DNA of 64,000 nucleotides from Gammaproteobacteria bacterium (lineage in GTDB: Bacteria; Pseudomonadota; Gammaproteobacteria; Ga0077536), in NCBI GenBank assembly GCA_024235015.1, contig JACKNG010000001.1, forward strand, positions 558,001-622,000. The letters are read 5' to 3'. A program made the translations under genes and the position numbers. The notes under the pieces are model-generated. The model was given only the letters and a program-made list of their open reading frames with translations. It did no database searches and was not told the DNA's origin. Shown here piece after piece: positions 7,501 through 15,902 of this stretch. The stretch's first letter is position 1; the number at the start of each line of letters is the position of its first letter.

Positions 7501-8637
7501 ATGCTGCACAGTGAACAAGTCGCCCTCGCCGAGCGCCTGTTCGAGTACATCGCCGAACAGCGCACCGCCACCAGCGACGAGATCTACCTGCAGCCGGTCG
7601 ACGAGTACGTCAGCGCCGACGTCGCCGCCCGCGAGCAGCGCCACCTGTTCCGCGAACGCCCGCTGTGCGTCGGCCTGAGCGGCCTGCTACCGGCGCCCGG
7701 CACCTACGCCGTGCACGACCTCAGCGGCCTGCCGCTGCTGCTGACCCGTGCCGAGGACGGCGCCTTCCGCGCCTTCCTCAACGTCTGTCGTCACCGCGGT
7801 GCGCGCGTGGCCGAGAATTGCGGCCGCGGCCGCCAGTTCGTCTGTCCCTACCATGCCTGGACCTTCGGCCTCGACGGGCGCCTGCTGGCGCGACCGCAGG
7901 ACCAGGCCTTCGGCCAGGCACCGCGCTCGACCCACGGCCTCACCGCCGTACCCGCGGTCGAACGGGACGGCCTGTTGTGGGTCACCCCGCAGGTCGACGG
8001 TGCGTGCGACATCGAACGCCATCTCGGCGGGCTGTCGGGCGAACTCGCCGCCTACGACCTGGCAGGATTCCATCACTACCGCACCTGCACGCTGCGCCGG
8101 CGCATGAACTGGAAGCTGCTGGTCGACACCTTCCTCGAGTCCTACCACTTCTGCGTGCTGCACAAGAACTCGATCTGCAACATCTTCTACGACAACCTGA
8201 CGACCTTCGACCACTGGGGCCCGCACTTCCGCCTGGTCTCCGCGCGGCGCACCATCGAGCAACTGCGCAGCGCCCCGGCCAACGACTGGAACCTGCTCCC
8301 GCACATGGTCGCCATCTACGTCCTGTTTCCCAATTCCGTGCTGGTGTGGCAGCTCGACCACATCGAGTTGTGGCAGGTGTTCCCGGGGCCGAGCGCGGAC
8401 GAATCGCTGGTTCAGCTCTCGCTCTACACGCCCGAACCCGCGACCAGCGAGAGCGCGCAGCGGCACTGGGACAAGAATTTCGACCTCGTCGTGCACGTGG
8501 TCGAGGACGAGGACTTCCCGGTCGGCGAGGGTATCCAGAACGGCTTTCATGCCGGCGCCCAGTCGCACATCACCTTCGGCACCAACGAGCCGGCGCTGAG
8601 CTTCTATCACCGCGCCATCACCGCGGCGATCGCCTGA
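7501..8637 (+). CDS. Rieske non-heme iron oxygenase, large (alpha) subunit
   Basis: The protein has 378 residues. ATG 7501 is preferred over ATG 7495 because GGGGA ends 6 bases before it. The Rieske [2Fe-2S] site is complete: CRH (C96, H98) and CPYH (C115, H118), spacing C-x-H-x16-C-x2-H. The C-terminal catalytic domain begins about residue 165 and carries the mononuclear-iron motif ESYHFCVLHK (H216, H221), with the acidic ligand probably further on near HWDKNFDL. The family hydroxylates aromatic rings or demethylates with O2 and electrons from a reductase; the overall look is of the SRPBCC/RHO-alpha-C type. No reductase or ferredoxin gene is adjacent, so electrons must come from elsewhere. 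Substrate unknown. Confidence 0.9.
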   Translation: MLHSEQVALAERLFEYIAEQRTATSDEIYLQPVDEYVSADVAAREQRHLFRERPLCVGLSGLLPAPGTYAVHDLSGLPLLLTRAEDGAFRAFLNVCRHRGARVAENCGRGRQFVCPYHAWTFGLDGRLLARPQDQAFGQAPRSTHGLTAVPAVERDGLLWVTPQVDGACDIERHLGGLSGELAAYDLAGFHHYRTCTLRRRMNWKLLVDTFLESYHFCVLHKNSICNIFYDNLTTFDHWGPHFRLVSARRTIEQLRSAPANDWNLLPHMVAIYVLFPNSVLVWQLDHIELWQVFPGPSADESLVQLSLYTPEPATSESAQRHWDKNFDLVVHVVEDEDFPVGEGIQNGFHAGAQSHITFGTNEPALSFYHRAITAAIA

Positions 8638-8712
8638 GCGAGCGGCACGCCCGGCGCGCCGGCGATCGGCCGCACCGGCATGGGCGGCCGCGGGTAACGC
8701 CGAGTCTCGCCC

Positions 8713-9864
8713 TCAGGTGCGCAGCCCGGCGAAGAATGCGCGGATATCGTCGACCAGCAGCGCCGGCTCCTCGAGGGCGGCGAAATGGCCACCGGCTGGC
8801 ATCTCGGTCCAGCGCTGGATGTTGTAGACCTGCTCGGCCCAGGCCCGCTTGGGGCGCGGGATGTCCTTGAACAGTGCCACCGCGGTCGGCGTCGTGACGT
8901 AGCCCTGCGGCGGCCCGAAAGTGCCGGCGCGACGCGATTCGCAGTACAGGCGGATGGCCGCCGGCATCGATTCGGTCACCCAGTAGATCATGATGTTGGT
9001 GATCAGCTCGTCGAGGCTGAAGCGGGACCGCAGGTCGCCGTCGGCGAGATCGCCCCACATGTAGAAGCATTGCAGCACCCAGGCGGCGAGGCCGAGCGGC
9101 GAATCGTTCAGCGCGTAGCCGAGCTGGTCGGGCTTGAGACTCTGGATCGCGGCATAACCCTTCTGCTCGTTGTAGTACTCGCGACTGATGCAGGTCCGCC
9201 CCGGCATCACGCCCTGCGCACGCGCCTCCTCGGGGTCGTCGGTCGACGGCGTCGAACACATGTTCAGATGCAGGCCGACGACCCGCTCGGGCGCGAGCAT
9301 GGCCATGTAGGGGCTGACGACGCCGCCCCAGTCGCCGCCCTGCAGGCCGTAGCGTTCGACGCCCAGGCCGGCCATCAGCGCGACCTGGCGCGCCGCCACC
9401 CGGCGTACGTCGCAGCCCGGTTCGAGCCACGGATCGGACCAGCCGTAGCCGGTCAGCGAAGGACACACCACGTGGAAGGCATCGGCCGCATCGCCACCGT
9501 GGCGCTCGGGGTGGGTGAGCGGTTCGACGACCTTGTAGAACTCCATGAACGAGCCCGGCCAGCCGTGGGTCATGACCAGGGTCAGGGCCTGCGGATCGTC
9601 GGCACGGGCATGGACGAAATGGATCAGCCGGCCGTCGACGTCGCCGAGGTATTGCGGCATGCGCTCGTTGAGCAGGGCCTCCTGGGCACGCCAGTCGTAG
9701 GCATCCAGCCAGTACTCGACCAGCTCGCGCATGGTCGCGAGCTCGGTACCGTAATCCCAGCCGGCGTTGCGCACGACGCTTGGAAAGCGTGCCCGCGCGA
9801 GGCGCTCGCGCAGGTCGTCGAGGGTGCGTTGGGCGACGTTGATGCGGAAGGGCTCGACGTGCAT
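8713..9864 (-). CDS. Epoxide hydrolase with N-terminal EHN domain
   Basis: The protein has 383 residues and starts at ATG 9864 with GGAG 6 bases upstream. The first 105 residues are the epoxide-hydrolase N-terminal (EHN) domain: FRINVAQRTLDDLRERLARA, then WDYGTELATMRELVEYWLD. The alpha/beta-hydrolase core follows with the oxyanion motif HGWPGS and the nucleophile elbow GGDWGG (Asp). The late His lies in AGGHFAALEEP near the C-terminus. Tyr residues in NIMIYW and the cap region fit the epoxide-activating pair. The length matches microsomal-type and juvenile-hormone-type epoxide hydrolases, which convert epoxides to trans-diols. It converges with the Rieske oxygenase gene; a role in the same catabolic route is possible but not shown. 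Confidence 0.9.
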   Translation of the reverse strand: MHVEPFRINVAQRTLDDLRERLARARFPSVVRNAGWDYGTELATMRELVEYWLDAYDWRAQEALLNERMPQYLGDVDGRLIHFVHARADDPQALTLVMTHGWPGSFMEFYKVVEPLTHPERHGGDAADAFHVVCPSLTGYGWSDPWLEPGCDVRRVAARQVALMAGLGVERYGLQGGDWGGVVSPYMAMLAPERVVGLHLNMCSTPSTDDPEEARAQGVMPGRTCISREYYNEQKGYAAIQSLKPDQLGYALNDSPLGLAAWVLQCFYMWGDLADGDLRSRFSLDELITNIMIYWVTESMPAAIRLYCESRRAGTFGPPQGYVTTPTAVALFKDIPRPKRAWAEQVYNIQRWTEMPAGGHFAALEEPALLVDDIRAFFAGLRT

Positions 9865-9976
9865 GGGGCGCTCCGGCTGCGGGCCTCGCGGCTGGCGGTG
9901 AGTCTTACCACCCGTACCCGGCAGCCGCCAACAGTATACTCAGGCGCCCCATACGCCTGTGTCAGCGAGGTGCCCG

Positions 9977-10630
9977 ATGCACGAAGAACCCGGCCTGTTC
10001 GAGGTCATGTATACCCTGCGCGCGATGCGCCGGCTGAAACCCGACCCGGTACCGCTGGAACTGGTCGAGCGCCTGCTCGATGCCGGCATCCGCGCACCGA
10101 GCGGCCAGAACAGCCAGCCCTGGGCCTTCCTCGTCCTCACTGGAACCGACGACAAGCGCTTCTTCGGCGAACGCTACGATTACTGGATCAAGGAACGGTT
10201 CGGCGCCGCGCTGCTCGCCGACGACCCGCGCACGGCGCAGGGTCGCACCGTCAACGCCGCCCGCCACCTCGCCGAACACATGCACGAAGCGCCGGTCATC
10301 CTGATGGTGCTGGGCCGGCGCGACTGGCCGTTCGCCGTAGCGCCGGAGGCCCGCGTCGGGCGCGCCCCGCCCTCCTACGGCTCGGTCTATCCCTGCGTGC
10401 AGAACATCCTGCTCGCGGCGCGCGCGCTCGGCCTCGGTGCCAGCCTCACGACCATGCACCAGATGTTCGAGGACGAACTCCACGCCCACTTCGGCATCCC
10501 CGAGGATCACGGGGTGGTCGCCGTGATCCCGATCGGCTGGCCGCAGGGCCGTTTCGGCCCGGTGCGCCGCGAACCGGTCGCCGACAAGACTCACTACGGG
10601 CGCTGGGGCGGCGCACGCCCGCGCGCCTGA
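9977..10630 (+). CDS. Nitroreductase-family flavoprotein
   Basis: The protein has 217 residues. ATG 9977 has GAGG 6 bases upstream, better than the in-frame GTG at 9959. Family features are the FMN-phosphate contact RAMRRLKPDPVP, then RAPSGQNSQPW (the S-x-x-N-x-Q-P-W motif) early in the protein, and a central APVILMVLGRRD strand followed by SVYPCVQNILLAARALGLGA. These enzymes use NAD(P)H through FMN to reduce nitro groups, quinones or enones. A TATACT box lies at 9935-9940 in front of it. It is a single gene between the convergent-side epoxide hydrolase and mscL. Confidence 0.85.
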   Translation: MHEEPGLFEVMYTLRAMRRLKPDPVPLELVERLLDAGIRAPSGQNSQPWAFLVLTGTDDKRFFGERYDYWIKERFGAALLADDPRTAQGRTVNAARHLAEHMHEAPVILMVLGRRDWPFAVAPEARVGRAPPSYGSVYPCVQNILLAARALGLGASLTTMHQMFEDELHAHFGIPEDHGVVAVIPIGWPQGRFGPVRREPVADKTHYGRWGGARPRA

Positions 10631-10638
10631 ACCTGCGC

Positions 10639-11052
10639 TCAGCGCTTGGCGAGGAGGTCGCGGATCTCGGTCAGCAGCTTCTCCTCCGCGCTCGGCTCGG
10701 GGGGCGCGGGCGGCTCCGCGGCCACTTCTTCCTCGCGCGCGCGCTTCATCGCGTTCATCGCCTTGATGGCCATGAAGATGGCGAAGGCGACGATGACGAA
10801 GTCGAGCACGGTCTGGATGAACGTGCCGTAGTTGATCGTTACCGCCGCGACGTCGCCCTGCGCTTCCTTCAGCACCACGGCGAGGTCGGAGAAATTGACC
10901 CCGCCGAGCAGCAGCCCGATCGGCGGCATGATGATGTCGTTGACCGCGGAGGACACGATCTTGCCGAACGCGGCGCCGACGATGATGCCGACGGCCATGT
11001 CGACGACGTTGCCCTTGACCGCGAATTCCTTGAATTCCGACAGCAGACCCAT
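10639..11052 (-). CDS. mscL: Large-conductance mechanosensitive channel MscL
   Basis: The protein has 137 residues, starting at ATG 11052 with GGGAG 8 bases upstream. The signature N-terminus FKEFAVKGNVVDMAVGIIVG contains the amphipathic S1 helix and the start of TM1 with the pore-lining small residues. AAFGKIVSSAVNDIIMPPIG follows. TM2 (FVIVAFAIFMAIKAMNAM) precedes a charged C-terminal helix ending LLTEIRDLLAKR. This is the pentameric emergency valve in the inner membrane that releases solutes on hypo-osmotic shock. Length and all core motifs are normal. A second, MscS-type channel is present at 24537. Confidence 0.98.
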   Translation of the reverse strand: MGLLSEFKEFAVKGNVVDMAVGIIVGAAFGKIVSSAVNDIIMPPIGLLLGGVNFSDLAVVLKEAQGDVAAVTINYGTFIQTVLDFVIVAFAIFMAIKAMNAMKRAREEEVAAEPPAPPEPSAEEKLLTEIRDLLAKR

Positions 11053-11216
11053 GCTTGCAGCTCCCTTCCCTCGAGAAACGTTGTACTTCTTGTCGGCCGC
11101 GCGGCGGCGGCCGCAGACGTTATTCCATCAACGACGACGAGAGTCAACGTGACATTGCCGCCGGCGTGAGGAGTGTGCTTTGATGCCGGCTCGCAGTGCC
11201 GAGGGAGGTCCGCACC

Positions 11217-13232
11217 ATGGTCACGACCGTTCGCACCAATTGCCCGCGAGACTGCTACGACGCCTGCGGCATCGTGGTCGAGGTGCGCGAGGGGGGGCGC
11301 CACCGCGTGCTCGGCGATCCCGAGCACCCCATTGCCCGCGGCAAGCTGTGCAGCAAGTGCGCGCTGGCCTACAACGGCGTGTGGCAGGACCCGCAGGCGC
11401 GCCTGCTGACCCCGCTCAAGCGCAGCGGCGCGCGCGGCAGCGGCGCCTTCACCCCGATCGGCTGGGACGAGGCGCTGGCCACCGTGGCGGCACGCATGAA
11501 CGACACCGTCGCCCGCGATGGTGCAGCGGCGATCCTGCACACCCATTACTCGGGCACGCTGGGCCTCATCGGCTTCCTCTTTCCCAACCGCCTGTTCAAT
11601 TACCTCGGCGCATCCGAGGTCGATCCCGACACCATCTGCAACGCCGCCGGCCACGTCGCCTGGACGCTGTTGTTCGGTAACTCGGTGGTCGGTTTCGATC
11701 CGCGCACCGCGCGTGATTCCGCCTGCATCCTGGTGTGGGGCGCTAATCCCTCGCACTCGGCGCCGCACGCCCACGAGCACTGGCTGCGCGAGGCGCCGGG
11801 CAAGATCGTGGTGGTCGACCCGATCCGCACGGAGAGCGCGGCCCAGGCCGACCTGCACCTGCAGCCGCGTCCCGGCACGGACGCCGCACTGGCTTTCGCC
11901 CTGCTCCATTGCCTGGGCCGTGACGGTCGCTTCGACCATGCCTACATCGACGCCCACACCGTGGGCTACGACGAGCTCCGTGCCGACATCGAACGCGCCA
12001 CCCCGGCCTGGGGTGAGGCCATGACCGGCGTACCGGCGGTCGACATCGAGCAGGCCGCGGCCTTCTACGGCGCCGGTCCGGCCCTGCTGTGGGCCGGCCA
12101 GGGCCTGCAGCGACAGCGCACCGGTGGCAACGTCATGCGCGCAATCGGCCTGCTGCCGGCGCTGACCGGCAACGTCGGCAAGCCCGGCGCCGGCTTCAGC
12201 TATCTCAACCTCGCGCCGATCATCGCCGGCCTCGATCTCGACTGGCTGGGCGGCGCGCCGATCGCGCGGGCCGGCGGCAAGAAGGTCAGCCACATGGAAC
12301 TCGCCGAGCGCCTCGCCGGCGACGAGTTCAAGGTCTTCTTCAGCTGGAACACCAACCCGCTCGCCTCGGCCCCCGAGCAGGCGCGCCTGCGCGCAGCGCT
12401 CGCGCGCGAGGATCTCTTCACGGTGTGCTGCGACGTGTTCATGACCGACACCGCGCGCCACGCCGACATCGTGCTGCCCGCGGCGAGCTTCCTCGAAGGC
12501 GAGGATCTCACCTTCGGCTATTTCCACGTCCTCATGGGCGCCCAGGCCAAGGTCTGCGAACCGCCCGGCGAAGCGCTGCCCAACGCCGAGATCTTCCGCC
12601 GCCTGGCGCGGACCATGGGCCTCGACGAGCCGGCCCTGTTCGAGGACGACGCGGCCCTCATCGCGACCATGATGGCGCAGATGGACCTCGGCTTCGATTT
12701 CGCCGAGCTCAAGCGCCGCGGCCATCACGCCTTCGGCGACGAGCCCCTGCAACCCTGGGCCGAACAACACTTCGCGACCCCCAGCGGCCGCATCGAACTG
12801 GCCTCGGCACAGGCCGAGGCCATGGGCCTGCCGCGCACCCCGCAGCCGTGGGCCGACGACGAGCCGCCGGCCGGCCGCTTCCGCCTGCTGAGCCCGGCCT
12901 CGAAATGGCGCATGAACGATTCCTACGCCAACGACCCCCACGCCGCGGATCGCAGCGGTCCACCCGCGGTGCACCTCAATCCCAGCGATGCCGCCGGGCT
13001 CGGCCTGCACGACGGCAGCGCGGTCACGCTGGCCAACGCCAGCGGCCGCGTGCCACTGGTCGCGCGGCTCGACGACGGCGTCCTGCCGGGCACCGCGGTC
13101 GCCTACAAGGGCCGCTGGCCGAGCCTCGAGGCGAGCGGTACGAACGTCAACTTCGTGCATACCGCGCAGGCCGCCGACATGGGCGCGAGCAGCAGCGTGC
13201 ATTCGACCCTGGTCACCATCGAGAAGGCCTGA
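11217..13232 (+). CDS. Molybdopterin oxidoreductase (bis-MGD type) with N-terminal [4Fe-4S]
   Basis: The protein has 671 residues. ATG 11217 is chosen because GGGAGG lies 8 bases upstream. Cys ligands for a [4Fe-4S] cluster are C9-x3-C13-x3-C17-x27-C45. The catalytic domain follows, with FTPIGWDEALATVAARM, DTICNAAGH near residue 140 (a Cys that may ligate Mo, not verified), VWGANPSHSAPH and MTDTARHADIVLPAASFLE. A C-terminal molydop-binding beta-barrel has HLNPSDAAGLGLHDGSAVTL. There is no Tat signal, so it should be cytoplasmic. Family members act on formate, thiosulfate or other small substrates; this subclass is uncharacterised. No electron-transfer subunit is adjacent, only a hydrolase gene 9 bases downstream. 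A paralogue lies at 18355. Confidence 0.9.
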   Translation: MVTTVRTNCPRDCYDACGIVVEVREGGRHRVLGDPEHPIARGKLCSKCALAYNGVWQDPQARLLTPLKRSGARGSGAFTPIGWDEALATVAARMNDTVARDGAAAILHTHYSGTLGLIGFLFPNRLFNYLGASEVDPDTICNAAGHVAWTLLFGNSVVGFDPRTARDSACILVWGANPSHSAPHAHEHWLREAPGKIVVVDPIRTESAAQADLHLQPRPGTDAALAFALLHCLGRDGRFDHAYIDAHTVGYDELRADIERATPAWGEAMTGVPAVDIEQAAAFYGAGPALLWAGQGLQRQRTGGNVMRAIGLLPALTGNVGKPGAGFSYLNLAPIIAGLDLDWLGGAPIARAGGKKVSHMELAERLAGDEFKVFFSWNTNPLASAPEQARLRAALAREDLFTVCCDVFMTDTARHADIVLPAASFLEGEDLTFGYFHVLMGAQAKVCEPPGEALPNAEIFRRLARTMGLDEPALFEDDAALIATMMAQMDLGFDFAELKRRGHHAFGDEPLQPWAEQHFATPSGRIELASAQAEAMGLPRTPQPWADDEPPAGRFRLLSPASKWRMNDSYANDPHAADRSGPPAVHLNPSDAAGLGLHDGSAVTLANASGRVPLVARLDDGVLPGTAVAYKGRWPSLEASGTNVNFVHTAQAADMGASSSVHSTLVTIEKA

Positions 13233-13241
13233 GCACCGGCC

Positions 13242-14123
13242 ATGGCCGACTTCACCCACGACGACGCGCGGCTCGACGCGGTGCGCCTGCACTACGTGAC
13301 CTGCGGCACGGGCGATCCCGTGGTGCTGCTGCACGGCTGGCCGCAGACCTGGTTCGAATGGCGCCACGTCATGGCCGCGCTGGCCGACGAGTACCGCCTC
13401 GTCGCTCCCGACCTGCGCGGCCTCGGCGACTCCTCGCGCCCGGCCGACGGCTACGACACCGATACCCTGGCCGGCGACGTCCACGCCCTCGTCGCCGGGC
13501 ATCTCGGTATCGCGCGCTGCCACCTGGTCGGCCACGACTGGGGCGGCCCGGTGGCCTTCGCCGTGGCCGCGCTGTACCCGGAGCTGGTCGCGAGCCTCAC
13601 CATCGTCGACGTCGCCATCCCCGGTGACGGCCAGCCCAGTCTCAGCCAGGGCGGGCGACGCTGGCACCATGCCTTCCACCAGACGGCGGACCTGCCCGAG
13701 GCGCTGGTCAGCGGTCGCGAAGCGCTTTACCTCGGCTGGTTCTACGACCATTACGGTGCGCGCGCCGATGCCGTCGACGCCACGGCGCGCGCCGAGTACC
13801 TGCGCTGCTACGGCCAGCCCGGCGCGCTCGCGGCCGGCTTCGCCTACTATCGCAACATCCCGCGCGACATCGCCCAGAACGAGGCCCACCTCGCGCGCGG
13901 CAAGCTCGCCATGCCGGTGCTGGCGCTGGGCGGCGCCGGCGGTTGGGGCCGCGGCGAGGAGGTCCTGGCCAGCTGCCGCCGGGTCGCGACGGACGTGCGC
14001 GGCGGGGTCATGGCCGACTGCGGCCACTGGATCCCGGAAGAGCAGCCGGACGAACTGGCGCGCCGCCTGCGCGCCTTCTTCGCCACCTGCCCCATGAATC
14101 GCGCGGTCACCACGACGCCATGA
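13242..14123 (+). CDS. Alpha/beta hydrolase (epoxide hydrolase / haloalkane dehalogenase-like)
   Basis: The protein has 293 residues and starts 9 bases after the molybdopterin oxidoreductase stop. The oxyanion motif LLHGWPQTWFEW, the strand VAPDLRGLGDSSRP and the nucleophile elbow GHDWGGPVAF (Asp) define the Asp-nucleophile branch used by soluble epoxide hydrolases and fluoroacetate dehalogenases. The catalytic His is in DCGHWIPEEQPDEL near the C-terminus. A cap domain occupies about 130-215. The Asp nucleophile argues against an esterase. Its stop overlaps the next start (ATGA), so three genes from 11217 to 14584 probably share a transcript. Confidence 0.85.
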   Translation: MADFTHDDARLDAVRLHYVTCGTGDPVVLLHGWPQTWFEWRHVMAALADEYRLVAPDLRGLGDSSRPADGYDTDTLAGDVHALVAGHLGIARCHLVGHDWGGPVAFAVAALYPELVASLTIVDVAIPGDGQPSLSQGGRRWHHAFHQTADLPEALVSGREALYLGWFYDHYGARADAVDATARAEYLRCYGQPGALAAGFAYYRNIPRDIAQNEAHLARGKLAMPVLALGGAGGWGRGEEVLASCRRVATDVRGGVMADCGHWIPEEQPDELARRLRAFFATCPMNRAVTTTP

Positions 14124-14584
14124 CGCCGCATACCGCCGAACGCTGGCGCGCCACGCTCGAACGCCATGCCCACGGCTTCGGCAACCTGTGCGTCGACGTC
14201 TTCCATTACGTCGCGCTGTTCGCCATCGGCGCGGCCACGGTGTGGTCGGCGGTGGTCGCCTTCCTCGGCATGGTCGAGCACGGTTACGCCTCGATCGACG
14301 ACATCCTGCTGCTGTTCATCTACCTCGAACTCGGCGCCATGGTCGGCATCTACTTCAAGACCCTGCACATGCCGGTGCGCTTCCTGATCTACGTCGCCAT
14401 CACCGCGTTGACCCGCCTGCTCATCGCCGACGTGCAGCATCACGATCAACCCGGCATGCACCTGCTCTTGATCGCCGGCGCCATCCTGCTGCTGGCGCTC
14501 GCCACCCTGGTCATCCGCTTCGGCTCGGCGCGCTTCCCCTCGGTCTACGCCGAGTCGCGCCAGGCCGGCGGCCAGGAACCCTGA
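14120..14584 (+). CDS. psiE: PsiE-like (phosphate-starvation-inducible) membrane protein
   Basis: The protein has 154 residues, beginning at ATG 14120 inside the previous stop (ATGA). Four membrane segments alternate with conserved acidic and His residues: DVFHYVALFAIGAATVWSAV, DDILLLFIYLELGAMVGIYF (with the typical YLELG-x-M motif), FLIYVAITALTRLLIAD and LLLIAGAILLLALATLVIRF. This matches the PsiE/PF06146 family, whose members respond to phosphate starvation in E. coli but have no proven biochemical role. No Pho box was seen, because the gene sits inside an operon, and coupling to a hydrolase makes phosphate control less certain here. Confidence 0.8.
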   Translation: MTPHTAERWRATLERHAHGFGNLCVDVFHYVALFAIGAATVWSAVVAFLGMVEHGYASIDDILLLFIYLELGAMVGIYFKTLHMPVRFLIYVAITALTRLLIADVQHHDQPGMHLLLIAGAILLLALATLVIRFGSARFPSVYAESRQAGGQEP

Positions 14585-14754
14585 GGAAGCTCGCAACAAG
14601 TGAGCGAGCATCCCCGGGGTCACGGCGCGCGTGATTCGAGCAGCGCAGGTGCCGCGCAATCAATGTGCGTCGCCGGGCAACGCGCAACACCGTCGACGGG
14701 CGGCACGACCGCTTGTCCAGAATTTTCCCAACCGACCGAGGAGCACCCACCACC

Positions 14755-15108
14755 ATGAGTGACGATCGACGCGACAAGGGCCGCGCCCTGCTCGAACAAC
14801 TGTGCGGTAATGCCGATGCCGTCAACCAGATGCCGGAGCGCTTCCGTGACATCACCCTCGAGCACCTGTTCGGCGACGTCTGGCAGGGCGAGGCCCTGCC
14901 GTTGCAGGAACGCTCGCTGGTGACCTGCACCATCCTCACCGCGCTCGCCCGCGAGCCCGAGCAACGTTTCCACTTCGCCGCCGCGCGTCGCCTCGGCATC
15001 CCGCGCGAAAAAATCCTGGAGATGATCGTGCACACCGCGCACTACACCGGCTGGCCCAACGCGGTCGGCGCACTGCGCAGCCTGAACGAGGTGTGGCCGG
15101 AGGATTGA
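14755..15108 (+). CDS. Carboxymuconolactone decarboxylase family protein
   Basis: The protein has 117 residues, with ATG 14755 preceded by GAGGAG 11 bases upstream. The family core is present: FGDVWQGEALPLQERSLVT, TALAREPEQRFHFAAARRLG and EKILEMIVHTAHYTGWPNA. It lacks the C-x-x-C of AhpD peroxidases. The H-T-A-H-Y-x-G-W-P motif is that of 4-carboxymuconolactone decarboxylase-type members, which act on aromatic catabolites. No protocatechuate pathway genes are near, so the substrate is open. Single-gene unit. Confidence 0.85.
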   Translation: MSDDRRDKGRALLEQLCGNADAVNQMPERFRDITLEHLFGDVWQGEALPLQERSLVTCTILTALAREPEQRFHFAAARRLGIPREKILEMIVHTAHYTGWPNAVGALRSLNEVWPED

Positions 15109-15181
15109 GGGTGCCGCGACCGGGGCGTCGGCGACCGGCGACGTTCGCCCCGCCCACCGCGGCGGCGGCCGCGCGGTCCCG

Positions 15182-15829
15182 ATGATCGATCTCTACTGCG
15201 AACGCACCGCCGCCGGCCTGCTGGCCGAACCGTGGAACGCGGCGAGCAACCTCGCCTTCGCCGCCGCCGCCGTGGCGGCCGCCGGCGCGTCGCGGCGCCA
15301 GGCGCGCGGCGACGGTCTCCTGCTGGCCGCCCTGCTCGGCCTGATCGCGCTCGGCAGCACGGCCTTCCACGTCTTTGCCACGGCCTGGGCACAATGGCTG
15401 GACGTCCTGCCGATCGTGGCCTTCCAGCTCGCCTTCCTGGGCTGCTACCTGCACCGCGTCCATGGCCACGGCAAGATGCGCGCGGCCGGTGTCAGCGCGG
15501 TCTTCTTCGCTACCTTGCTGGCCGCGGCGCAGGCGCCGCGGGTGCTCAATGGCTCGCTCGCCTACCTGCCGGCGGCGGTGGTGCTGGGCTGGGTCGGCTG
15601 CGACGGCTGGCGGCGCGGGCGCAACGGCGCCCTGCTCGCCGCCGCCGCGCTGTTCCCGCTCTCACTCACCGCGCGCAGCGTCGACCTCGCCCTGTGCGCG
15701 GCCTGGCCGCGCGGCACGCACTGGCTGTGGCACCTGCTGAACGGGCTGGTGCTGTGGCTGGTGGTCGCGGGCTACCTGCGCAGCGCGCCGCACCCGCGCG
15801 TCGCCCCCAGCACGCCAACAACGGCTTAG
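15182..15829 (+). CDS. Ceramidase-like (CREST superfamily) membrane hydrolase
   Basis: The protein has 215 residues and about seven membrane segments. It starts MIDLYCERTAAGLLAEPWNA, with the YCE and EP-x-N-A-x-SN motif of alkaline-ceramidase-like proteins. GSTAFHVFAT and WLDVLPIV provide the Ser, His and Asp, and HWLWHLLNGLVLW near the C-terminus provides the His pair of the CREST zinc site. The family hydrolyses amide bonds of membrane lipids. Bacterial members are poorly studied, so the substrate is uncertain. The last five codons and the TAG stop lie inside a 32-base repeat (15817-15848), suggesting that repeat insertion reshaped the C-terminus. Confidence 0.75.
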   Translation: MIDLYCERTAAGLLAEPWNAASNLAFAAAAVAAAGASRRQARGDGLLLAALLGLIALGSTAFHVFATAWAQWLDVLPIVAFQLAFLGCYLHRVHGHGKMRAAGVSAVFFATLLAAAQAPRVLNGSLAYLPAAVVLGWVGCDGWRRGRNGALLAAAALFPLSLTARSVDLALCAAWPRGTHWLWHLLNGLVLWLVVAGYLRSAPHPRVAPSTPTTA

Positions 15830-15848
15830 ACCCTGGTGTCAGACACCG
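15817..15848. repeat. Intergenic repeat, copy 1 (contains GGTGTCAGACACC palindrome)
   Basis: A 32-base unit AACAACGGCTT-(A/G)-GAC... that ends in GTCAGACACCG. It contains the perfect palindrome GGTGTC-A-GACACC at 15835-15847. A second copy follows at 15859. Such GGTGTC/GACACC elements resemble REP-type sequences associated with RAYT transposases in proteobacteria. No transposase is nearby. It supplies the stop codon of the ceramidase-like gene. Confidence 0.7.
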
Positions 15849-15858
15849 TCGTTGCCCG

Positions 15859-15890
15859 AACAACGGCTTGGACACCGGGGTCAGACACCG
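15859..15890. repeat. Intergenic repeat, copy 2
   Basis: A direct copy of the 15817-15848 unit, same length and orientation, with about five differences. The palindrome is imperfect here (GGGGTCAGACACC, 15878-15890 region). The two copies are 10 bases apart and fill most of the gap between the convergent ceramidase-like and sulfurtransferase genes. Confidence 0.7.
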
Positions 15891-15902
15891 CCGGCGACGG
15901 GC

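Noticed and set aside
8785..11169. Plus-strand open frame of about 790 codons
   Set aside because: It runs antisense to the epoxide hydrolase and mscL and out of frame through the nitroreductase, with no recognisable domain.
10869..14027. Minus-strand open frame of about 1050 codons
   Set aside because: It lies antisense to the molybdopterin oxidoreductase and hydrolase genes, is low-complexity (runs of A, G, R, H and D) and has no family motif. It arises from the high G+C content.
8713..14123. Idea that the Rieske oxygenase, epoxide hydrolase, nitroreductase and hydrolase form one catabolic operon
   Set aside because: They lie on opposite strands with mscL between them, and each has its own start signals, so a common operon is not supported.
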